From CG2-30-68-42 sp037440385 (lineage in GTDB: Bacteria; Pseudomonadota; Gammaproteobacteria; Burkholderiales; Rhodocyclaceae): DNA of 24,017 bases. The position numbers and the translations under genes were made by a program. The first letter of the stretch is position 1, and each line of letters opens with the position of its first letter. Where the stretch lies: positions 1-24,017 of the forward strand of contig JBBIUI010000034.1 in NCBI GenBank assembly GCA_037440385.1. The letters run 5' to 3'. The notes beneath the pieces are model-generated. The model was given only the letters and a program-made list of their open reading frames with translations, ran no database searches and had not been told where the DNA came from. Shown here piece by piece: positions 14,308 through 20,642 of this stretch.

Positions 14308-15489
14308 ATGAACCTCAGACGTCTCACCGATCTCGAACTGGCCGGCAAGCGCGTGTTCATCCGCGCCGATCTCAACGTGCCGGTCAAGGACGGCAAAGTC
14401 AGCTCCGATGCGCGCATCACGGCCAGCCTGCCGACGATCGAACATTGCCTGAAGGCCGGTGCGCGGGTGATGGTCACCTCCCACCTCGGGCGGCCGCAGG
14501 AGGGCGTGTGGTCGCAGGAAAACTCGCTGCAGCCGGTTGCGGACGTGCTCGGCGCAAAGTTGGGCAAGCCGGTGCGCGTCATTCGCGACTGGGTCGATGG
14601 CGGATTCGAAGTCGCCCCCGGCGAGCTGGTCCTGCTGGAGAACTGCCGTTTCAACGAGGGCGAGAAGAAGAACGTCGAGGTTACGGCGCGCAAGTATGCG
14701 GCGCTGTGTGATGTGTTCGTCATGGACGCGTTCGGCACCGCGCACCGCGCGGAGGCCTCCACGTACGGCATCGCCCGGTTCGCTCCGGTGGCCTGCGCCG
14801 GCATGCTGCTCGTGGGCGAACTTCAGGCGCTGACCCGGGCGCTGGACAAGCCGGCGCGGCCGATGGTGGCGATCGTCGGCGGCTCCAAGGTATCGACCAA
14901 GCTGACCGTGCTCGAGTCGCTGTCCGAGAAGGTCGATCAGCTCGTCGTCGGCGGCGGGATCGCCAACACCTTCCTGAAGGCCACCGGGCACCCGGTGGGC
15001 AAGTCGCTGTGCGAGGACGATCTCGTTCCGACCGCACGCGCGCTGATCGACACGATGGCCCGGCGCAACGCCGGCATCCCCATCGCCGTGGATGTGGTGG
15101 TCGGCAAGAAATTCGACGCCTCGGAGCCCGCCGTGCTGAAGGCCGCCGGCGAGGTGGCCGACGACGACATGATCTTCGACATCGGCCCGAAGAGCGCGCG
15201 GCAGATCGCGGACATCATCCTGAAGGCAGGCACGGTCGTGTGGAACGGACCGGTCGGCGTGTTCGAGTTCGACCAGTTCGGAGAAGGCACGCGCACGATC
15301 GCGATGGCGATCGCCTCGACCGAGGCATTCACGCTGGCGGGCGGCGGAGACACGATCGCCGCGATCCAGAAGTACGGCATCTACGACAGGCTGTCCTACA
15401 TCTCGACGGCGGGCGGCGCGTTCCTCGAGTTCCTCGAAGGCAAGAAGCTGCCTGCGGTCGAGATCCTCGAACAGCGGGCGAACGGGTGA
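14308..15489 (+). CDS. pgk: Phosphoglycerate kinase
   Basis: Pgk interconverts 3-phosphoglycerate plus ATP and 1,3-bisphosphoglycerate plus ADP, the first reductive-phase step after RuBisCO. The 393-residue monomer shows the N-terminal substrate domain (VFIRADLNVPVKDG, TSHLGRPQEG, LLENCRFNEGEKKN, DAFGTAHR) and the C-terminal nucleotide domain (IVGGSKVSTKL, NGPVGVFEFDQFGEGT, GGGDTIAAI, STAGGAFLEFLEG). All landmarks are intact. The ATG at 14308 has AAAGGA at a good distance. The stop overlaps a possible GTG start of pyk as GTGA, so the two may be translationally coupled. The 92-base gap-pgk spacer holds a GATGCGCATC palindrome but nothing else notable. Confidence 0.98.
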   Translation: MNLRRLTDLELAGKRVFIRADLNVPVKDGKVSSDARITASLPTIEHCLKAGARVMVTSHLGRPQEGVWSQENSLQPVADVLGAKLGKPVRVIRDWVDGGFEVAPGELVLLENCRFNEGEKKNVEVTARKYAALCDVFVMDAFGTAHRAEASTYGIARFAPVACAGMLLVGELQALTRALDKPARPMVAIVGGSKVSTKLTVLESLSEKVDQLVVGGGIANTFLKATGHPVGKSLCEDDLVPTARALIDTMARRNAGIPIAVDVVVGKKFDASEPAVLKAAGEVADDDMIFDIGPKSARQIADIILKAGTVVWNGPVGVFEFDQFGEGTRTIAMAIASTEAFTLAGGGDTIAAIQKYGIYDRLSYISTAGGAFLEFLEGKKLPAVEILEQRANG

Positions 15490-15542
15490 GCGGATTGGAC
15501 CGCGCCGATTCCGCCGAGCGAGCCGCAGCACGCGCCGGCGGC

Positions 15543-16985
15543 ATGGAATCGATGCCGATGCAGCGTTCGACGAAGATCGTCGCGACGCTCGGGCCGGCGA
15601 GTGCCGACCCCGCGGTGCTCGCGCGCATGATCGCCGCCGGAGTCGATGTCGTGCGGCTGAATTTTTCCCATGGGACGGCCGCCGATCACCGCGCCCGGGT
15701 GGAGGGACTGCGCAACGCCGTGCGTGCGCTCGGGCGCACCGTCGGCCTGATGGTCGATCTGCAGGGGCCGAAGATCCGCATCGGCAGGTTTGCCGGCGGA
15801 TCGGTCGAGCTGGCCAACGGCGCGAGTTTCGTGCTCGACACGTCGGCGACCCCGGGCGATGCGACGCGCGTGGGGCTGGACTACCCCGACCTGATCGACG
15901 ACGTCGAGCCCGGAGCGGTTCTGCTGCTCGATGACGGCCGCATCGTGCTCGATGTCGAGCAGGTGGACGCGGGTTCGATCCGGTGTCGCGTGCACACCGG
16001 CGGCGCGCTGTCCAACAACAAGGGCATCAACCGCAAGGGCGGCGGCCTGTCGGCGCCGGCGCTCACCGCGAAGGACATGGAGGACATCCGGATCGCCGCG
16101 CAGTTGAATGCGGATTTCGTCGCCGTATCCTTCCCGAAGTCCGGCGGCGACGTGCGGCTCGCGCGCGAGCTGCTGCGGGCCGCCGGATCCGATGCCTTCG
16201 TCATCGCCAAGATCGAGCGGGTGGAGGCGGTCGCCGCGCTCGAGGACATCCTGCATGCGTGCGACGGCATCATGGTCGCGCGCGGCGATCTCGCGGTCGA
16301 GGTCGGCGACGCGGCGGTGCCGGCGCTGCAGAAGCGGATGATCCGGCTCGCGCGCGAACACAACCGCATCGCCATCACCGCGACGCAGATGATGGAGTCG
16401 ATGATCCTCAGCCCGGTCCCCACCCGCGCCGAGGTGTCCGACGTCGCCAATGCGGTGCTCGACGGCACCGACGCGGTGATGCTCTCGGCCGAGACGGCCA
16501 CCGGCAGGTATCCGGTCGAGACCGTCGAGGCGATGGCGCGCGTGTGCATGGAGGCCGAGAAGTCGCAGGAGGTCACGCTCGACCGGCATTTCCTCGATCG
16601 CGTGTTCTCGCGCATCGACCAGTCGATCGCGATGGCCGCGCTGTTCGCCGCCCATCACCTGAAGGTGAAGGCCATCGCGGCGCTGACCCAGTCGGGGTCG
16701 ACCGCGCTGTGGATGTCGCGCATCCACAGCGGCGTGCCGATCTACGCGCTGACCCCGGAAATCCGCACGCGCTACAAGGTCAGCCTGTTCCGCGACGTGT
16801 ATCCGCTGATGATGCGCTACATCGGCCACGATCGCGAAGCCCTGCTGCGCGAGGCGGAACAGGCGCTGATCGGCGCGGGTGCGGTGAATGTGGGCGACAC
16901 CATCGTGCTGACGATAGGCGAGCCGATCGGCACGCCGGGCGGAACCAATACGATGAAGATCGTCACCGTCGGCGACCATCACTGA
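15543..16985 (+). CDS. pyk: Pyruvate kinase
   Basis: Pyruvate kinase converts phosphoenolpyruvate and ADP to pyruvate and ATP. The ~480-residue protein starts near RSTKIVATLGPAS and has VVRLNFSHG, MVDLQGPKIRIG, the catalytic lysine in FVIAKIER, ARGDLAVEVG, ITATQMMESM and DGTDAVMLSAETATGRYP. A full C-terminal allosteric-type domain follows (AALTQSGSTALWMSR, ALTPEIRTRYKVSLFRDVYPL, GTNTMKIV). I chose the ATG at 15543. ATGs at 15552 and 15558 are also plausible, and a GTG at 15486 overlapping the pgk stop would add 19 residues of unconserved sequence. Its place between pgk and fba gives the Calvin cluster a route from fixed carbon to pyruvate. Confidence 0.96.
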   Translation: MESMPMQRSTKIVATLGPASADPAVLARMIAAGVDVVRLNFSHGTAADHRARVEGLRNAVRALGRTVGLMVDLQGPKIRIGRFAGGSVELANGASFVLDTSATPGDATRVGLDYPDLIDDVEPGAVLLLDDGRIVLDVEQVDAGSIRCRVHTGGALSNNKGINRKGGGLSAPALTAKDMEDIRIAAQLNADFVAVSFPKSGGDVRLARELLRAAGSDAFVIAKIERVEAVAALEDILHACDGIMVARGDLAVEVGDAAVPALQKRMIRLAREHNRIAITATQMMESMILSPVPTRAEVSDVANAVLDGTDAVMLSAETATGRYPVETVEAMARVCMEAEKSQEVTLDRHFLDRVFSRIDQSIAMAALFAAHHLKVKAIAALTQSGSTALWMSRIHSGVPIYALTPEIRTRYKVSLFRDVYPLMMRYIGHDREALLREAEQALIGAGAVNVGDTIVLTIGEPIGTPGGTNTMKIVTVGDHH

Positions 16986-16998
16986 CCACGGCTCGGGT

Positions 16999-17018
16999 CC
17001 GGGATACGAGTGTCCCGG
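16999..17018 (+). other. Hairpin between pyk and fba
   Basis: CCGGGATA and TGTCCCGG form an 8-bp stem (one G-U pair in RNA) around a CGAG tetraloop, 13 bases after the pyk stop. No T-run follows, so it is more likely an RNA-stability or processing element than a terminator. Confidence 0.45.
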
Positions 17019-17054
17019 CGCGATGCCGGAAACCCACCAGCCAAGGAGACCACC

Positions 17055-18119
17055 ATGCCTCTCGTATCGATGCGACAGCTGCTCGACCACGCCGCCGAAA
17101 ACGGTTACGGCCTGCCGGCGTTCAACGTCAACAACCTGGAACAGGTGCGCGCCATCATGGAGGCGGCCGACGAAACCGACAGCCCGGTCATCATGCAGGG
17201 CTCGGCGGGCGCGCGCAAATACGCCGGCGAAGCCTTTCTGCGGCATCTGATCGCGGCGGCGATCGAGGCCTATCCGCACATCCCGGTCGTGATGCACCAG
17301 GATCACGGCGCGAGCCCGGCGGTATGCGTCGCGGCGATCCGTTCCGGCTTCTCCAGCGTCATGATGGACGGCTCGCTGATGGAGGATGCGAAGACGCCGT
17401 CGTCCTATGAATACAACGTCGAGGTCTCGCGCCGCGTCGTCGACATGGCGCACTCGATCGGTGTCACCGTCGAGGCCGAACTGGGAGTGCTCGGCTCGCT
17501 GGAAACGATGAAGGGCGACAAGGAGGACGGCCACGGCGCGGAAGGGACGATGACGCGCGAGCAACTGCTGACCGATCCCGACCAGGCCGCCGACTTCGTG
17601 CAGAAGACGCAGTGCGACGCGCTCGCCATCGCGATCGGCACTTCGCACGGCGCCTACAAATTCACGCGCAAGCCCACCGGCGATATCCTGGCGATCGAGC
17701 GCATCAAACAGATCCATGCGCGCATCCCGAACACGCATCTGGTGATGCACGGCTCGAGCAGCGTGCCGCAGGAGTGGCTGGACGTCATCCGCAAATACGG
17801 CGGCCAGATGAAGGAGACCTACGGCGTGCCGGTCGAGGAGATCGTCACCGGGATCAAGCACGGCGTGCGCAAGGTCAACATCGACACCGACATCCGGCTC
17901 AGCATGACCGGCGCCACGCGCCGCTATCTGGCCGAGAAGCCCTCCGATTTCGATCCGCGCAAGTTCCTCGCCGAAGCGCAGAAGGCTGCCCGCGGAATCT
18001 GCAAGGCGCGCTACGAGGCCTTCGGCAGTGCCGGCCAGGCGTCCAGGATCAAGCCCATCGCACTCGAGAAAATGGCCGAGCGCTACCGGAAGGGTGAGCT
18101 GAACCAGATCGTCAGGTAG
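17055..18119 (+). CDS. fba: Class II fructose-bisphosphate aldolase, Calvin-cycle subtype
   Basis: The zinc-dependent aldolase joins dihydroxyacetone phosphate with glyceraldehyde 3-phosphate to fructose 1,6-bisphosphate, or with erythrose 4-phosphate to sedoheptulose 1,7-bisphosphate. The 354-residue protein begins MPLVSMRQLLDHAAENGYG and has GLPAFNVNN, the HQDHG zinc/catalytic motif at 81-85, GFSSVMMDGS, EAELGVLGS, IGTSHGAYKF, VMHGSSSVP and the VRKVNIDTDIR phosphate site. This pattern is that of the CbbA-like subgroup found in Calvin operons. The ATG at 17055 has AAGGAG 6 bases upstream; a frame extending to 17010 lacks support. It is the last enzyme gene of the main cluster, 69 bases after pyk and 68 bases before psiE. 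Confidence 0.97.
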   Translation: MPLVSMRQLLDHAAENGYGLPAFNVNNLEQVRAIMEAADETDSPVIMQGSAGARKYAGEAFLRHLIAAAIEAYPHIPVVMHQDHGASPAVCVAAIRSGFSSVMMDGSLMEDAKTPSSYEYNVEVSRRVVDMAHSIGVTVEAELGVLGSLETMKGDKEDGHGAEGTMTREQLLTDPDQAADFVQKTQCDALAIAIGTSHGAYKFTRKPTGDILAIERIKQIHARIPNTHLVMHGSSSVPQEWLDVIRKYGGQMKETYGVPVEEIVTGIKHGVRKVNIDTDIRLSMTGATRRYLAEKPSDFDPRKFLAEAQKAARGICKARYEAFGSAGQASRIKPIALEKMAERYRKGELNQIVR

Positions 18120-18134
18120 CTGCCCGAACGCGAA

Positions 18135-18167
18135 GCGGGCCGGCACGTGCATTCCGGCCGGCCCCGC
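18135..18167 (+). terminator. GC-rich hairpin after fba
   Basis: GCGGGCCGGC (18135-18144) can pair with GCCGGCCCCGC (18157-18167) with one bulged base. It starts 16 bases after the fba stop. There is no T-run, so it is at best a weak or Rho-assisted stop, or a 3'-end stabiliser; psiE could still be read through. Confidence 0.35.
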
Positions 18168-18187
18168 GCGTCTGCGCAACGGCGTCG

Positions 18188-18637
18188 ATGGACATCCGCT
18201 CGCACTCGCTGGATCGCATCCGCAGGTTCTTCAGCGGTGGGCTCGACGTGGTCGAGTTCCTCGGACTGCTGGTGATCGCCTTCGCGACCACCGTGGCGGG
18301 CTTCCAGGAAGTGTCCGGCATGATCGAGGTGCATCGGGTCACGCTGGCCGACCTGCTGCTGCTGTTCCTGTACCTGGAGGTGCTGGCGATGATCGGCCAG
18401 TACTTCAAGTCGGGACACGTGCCGGTGCGCTATCCGCTGTACATCGCGATGGTGGCGCTCGCGCGCTACCTGATCCTCGACCTCAAGAACCTGACCGAGT
18501 GGCGCATGCTCAGCGTCGCGGCGGCGATCCTGCTGATCACGCTTGGGGTGCTGGTACTGCGCTTCGGGCATGTGCGTTATCCCTATCCCGAGGATGCGAG
18601 GCCGGACAGGGCCGAGAAGCCGTATGTCCGCGAGTAG
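18188..18637 (+). CDS. psiE: PsiE-family membrane protein
   Basis: PsiE is a small inner-membrane protein first known as phosphate-starvation-inducible in E. coli; its molecular function is unknown. The 149-residue product shows four probable membrane helices at about 20-40, 52-73, 80-98 and 105-126. It also has the family's FLYLEVLAMIGQYFKSGH, VPVRYPLYIAMVALARYLILD and AAAILLITLGVLVLRF segments, matching E. coli PsiE in order. The C-terminal ~20 residues are charged and probably cytoplasmic. The ATG at 18188 lacks a clear ribosome-binding site. Its last 14 bases overlap the start of cbbY, which suggests coupled translation. Its place between fba and cbbY makes it a passenger or partner of the Calvin cluster. 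Confidence 0.88.
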   Translation: MDIRSHSLDRIRRFFSGGLDVVEFLGLLVIAFATTVAGFQEVSGMIEVHRVTLADLLLLFLYLEVLAMIGQYFKSGHVPVRYPLYIAMVALARYLILDLKNLTEWRMLSVAAAILLITLGVLVLRFGHVRYPYPEDARPDRAEKPYVRE

Positions 18638-19361
18638 GCGCGCGCTGCGCGCGCTGGTGTTCGATGTCGATGGCACGCTCGCCGACACCGAGCGCGACGC
18701 GCACCGGGTCGCCTTCAATGCGGCGTTTCGCGAGGCGGGGCTGGACTGGCGCTGGGACGAGGCGCTGTACGGCGAGCTGCTCGCGGTGACGGGCGGCAAG
18801 GAGCGCATCCGCCATTACGTCGCGCACTACCGGCCGCAGTTCGCCCGCGCGCCGGATTTCGCCGAACGCGTGGCCGCGCTGCACCGGGCCAAGACGCGCC
18901 ACTACACGGCGCTCGCCGCGAGCGGACGGATTCCGCTGCGCCCGGGCGTGGCGGCGCTGTTGCACGAGGCGCGCGCGGCAGGGCTGCGGCTCGCGATCGC
19001 CACGACCACCACGCCCGAGAACGTCACCGCGCTGCTGGAGCCGGCGCTGGGCGCGGGCGCGATGTCCTGGTTCGACGTGATCGGAGCGGGCGACGTGGTG
19101 CCGGAGAAGAAGCCGGCACCCGACATCTACTCGTGGGTGCTCGAGCGGCTCTCGCTGCCGGCCGGTGCCTGCCTCGCGTTCGAGGATTCCGCACACGGCC
19201 TGCGCGCGGCGCTCGGCGCGGGCATCCCGACGCTCGTCACCCCCTCAGGCTACACGCGCGGCCAGTGCTTCGACGGCGCAGTCGCGGTGCTGCCGGACCT
19301 GTCGGGCGTGGGCGTCGCGGCGCTGCGCCGGCTGCACGCGGGCAAAGGCTCGCCCGAATGA
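18624..19361 (+). CDS. cbbY: HAD-superfamily phosphatase CbbY
   Basis: CbbY proteins hydrolyse xylulose 1,5-bisphosphate, a misfire product that inhibits RuBisCO. The 245-residue protein has the HAD motif I FDVDGTLADTE with the nucleophile Asp14 and acid Asp16. It also has the CbbY-typical WDEALYGELLAVTGGKERI cap segment, motif II in AIATTTTPENV, motif III lysines in GDVVPEKKPAPDIY, and motif IV in AFEDSAHGLRAALGAG. TPSGYTRGQCFDGA near the end is also CbbY-like, in contrast to phosphoglycolate phosphatase (Gph/CbbZ). The ATG at 18624 lies inside the psiE end (14-base overlap). A more upstream start at 18543 would run through psiE and is not supported. It follows fba-psiE and probably belongs to the Calvin operon. 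Confidence 0.9.
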   Translation: MSASRRALRALVFDVDGTLADTERDAHRVAFNAAFREAGLDWRWDEALYGELLAVTGGKERIRHYVAHYRPQFARAPDFAERVAALHRAKTRHYTALAASGRIPLRPGVAALLHEARAAGLRLAIATTTTPENVTALLEPALGAGAMSWFDVIGAGDVVPEKKPAPDIYSWVLERLSLPAGACLAFEDSAHGLRAALGAGIPTLVTPSGYTRGQCFDGAVAVLPDLSGVGVAALRRLHAGKGSPE

Positions 19362-19371
19362 TCGCAACGAT

Positions 19372-19388
19372 CCCGGGACGCTCCCGGG
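19372..19388 (+). terminator. Hairpin after cbbY
   Basis: CCCGGGA and TCCCGGG form a perfect 7-bp stem with a CGC loop, 10 bases after the cbbY stop. It lacks a T-run. It may mark the 3' end of the cbb transcript. Confidence 0.35.
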
Positions 19389-19499
19389 AGCGGATCGCCT
19401 GCCGGCGCATCGACTGCGCAGGGCGGTGCGACCGTGCGCGCTCGCGGCCGGTTCCGGCGTCGCTGTTGCGACTTCGTATCGCCGCGGTGAGGTTTCCGG

Positions 19500-19505
19500 G
19501 ATAAT
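19500..19505 (+). promoter_or_regulatory. Candidate -10 element for purC
   Basis: GATAAT (5 of 6) lies 29 bases before the purC ATG in the 173-base cbbY-purC spacer. No good -35 is found at standard spacing; a TTGCGA at 19466-19471 is too far away. The rest of the spacer is GC-rich with no gene. Confidence 0.35.
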
Positions 19506-19534
19506 CCGGTTTCGTTCGCCGACCGGACAGCGCC

Positions 19535-20428
19535 ATGGACATGACCGTCTTCGAGACCCGCATCACCAGCCTGCCGCTGCTCGGCCGCGGCAAGGTACGC
19601 GACATCTATGCGGTGGGAGACGACCGCCTGCTGATCGTGACCACCGACCGGCTCTCGGCATTCGATGTGATCCTGCCCGACCCGATCCCGGACAAGGGCC
19701 GCGTGCTGACCGCGGTGTCGAATTTCTGGTTCGCCCGACTCGCCCACATCGTCCCGAACCATCTGACCGGGATCGACCCCGAATCGGTCGTGCGCGGCGA
19801 AGAACGCGACCAGGTGCGCGGCCGTGCGATCGTCGTGCGGCGCCTGAAGGCGCTGCCGGTGGAGGCGGTCGCGCGCGGCTATCTGATCGGTTCCGGGTGG
19901 AAGGATTACCAGCGCACCGGCACGCTGTGCGGCATCGCGCTGCCCGCGGGCCTCGCGCTGGCGCAGCGGCTGCCGCAGCCGCTCTTCACGCCGGCGACCA
20001 AGGCCGAGGCGGGCAGCCATGACGAGAACATCGACTTCGAGACGGCGCGGCGGCTGCTGGGCGATGCGCTCGCGCGGCAGGTGCGCGATCTCACGCTGCG
20101 CCTGTACTGCGAGGCGGCCGATTACGCTCGCGCGCGCGGCCTGCTGATCGCCGACACCAAGTTCGAGTTCGGCCTGGACGGCGACGGTGTCGTCCATCTG
20201 ATCGACGAGGCGCTCACGCCGGACTCCTCGCGCTTCTGGCCCGCGGACGAATATCGCGAAGGAATCAGCCCGCCGAGCTTCGACAAGCAGTACGTGCGCG
20301 ACTATCTCGAGACGCTCGACTGGGACAAGAAGGCGCCGGGGCCGAAGCTGCCTGCGGAGGTCATCGCCAGGACCCGTGCCAAGTACCTCGAGGCCTTCGA
20401 ACGGCTGACCGGAAAACCGCTTCGATGA
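19535..20428 (+). CDS. purC: Phosphoribosylaminoimidazole-succinocarboxamide synthase
   Basis: PurC (SAICAR synthetase) joins CAIR and aspartate with ATP in purine synthesis. The 297-residue protein is of the longer bacterial/yeast-like type. It has GRGKVRDIYAVGD near the start, TTDRLSAFDVIL, the RRLKALPVEAVARGYLIGS block, a TPATKAEAGSHDENI motif, IADTKFEFG, IDEALTPDSSRFWPA, and SPPSFDKQYVRDYL. All motifs are intact. ATG at 19535 or 19541 could start it; neither has a strong ribosome-binding site. It is separated from cbbY by 173 bases with a hairpin and a -10-like hexamer, so it is probably a separate transcription unit. A 9-bp GC hairpin begins immediately after its stop. Confidence 0.97.
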   Translation: MDMTVFETRITSLPLLGRGKVRDIYAVGDDRLLIVTTDRLSAFDVILPDPIPDKGRVLTAVSNFWFARLAHIVPNHLTGIDPESVVRGEERDQVRGRAIVVRRLKALPVEAVARGYLIGSGWKDYQRTGTLCGIALPAGLALAQRLPQPLFTPATKAEAGSHDENIDFETARRLLGDALARQVRDLTLRLYCEAADYARARGLLIADTKFEFGLDGDGVVHLIDEALTPDSSRFWPADEYREGISPPSFDKQYVRDYLETLDWDKKAPGPKLPAEVIARTRAKYLEAFERLTGKPLR

Positions 20429-20452
20429 GCGGCGCCCCCGCGCGGGCGCCGC
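20429..20452 (+). terminator. Hairpin abutting the purC stop
   Basis: GCGGCGCCC (20429-20437) pairs perfectly with GGGCGCCGC (20444-20452) around CCGCGC. It begins at the base after the purC stop. No T-run follows, so an intrinsic terminator is not certain. Confidence 0.4.
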
Positions 20453-20642
20453 GAGAGGCCGCGCCGGAAGGCGACGGCACGAGTGCGCGGCCCGAACCGG
20501 GTCCGCGTTTCTGCCGCAGTCGGCGTGGCGGCGATTTTCGCAGGACGAAGAACGCAAGGACCAGCGGTCGAGAGGGTGAAGAGGTTGGCGGGTATTCGCG
20601 ACCGTCTTCGGATACGCAGTTTCCAGTTTCCCGGCTCGCGCA
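20453..20642. other. purC-prlC spacer
   Basis: No recognised gene or RNA is seen between the purC hairpin and prlC. A 73-codon plus-strand frame (20425-20646) spans the gap with ATGA overlaps at both ends, but its product is Arg/Gly/Pro-rich, without domains, and has no clear ribosome-binding site. I treat it as unproven. Confidence 0.6.

Noticed and set aside
15396..18179. A 927-codon minus-strand open frame opposite pgk-pyk-fba
   Set aside because: It is antisense to three certain genes, His/Arg/Asp-rich and without recognisable domains; long antisense frames are expected at this GC content.
18624..19361. Phosphoglycolate phosphatase (cbbZ/gph) as the identity of the HAD gene
   Set aside because: The GGKERI cap motif and the SGYTRGQCFDGA segment fit CbbY, not Gph.
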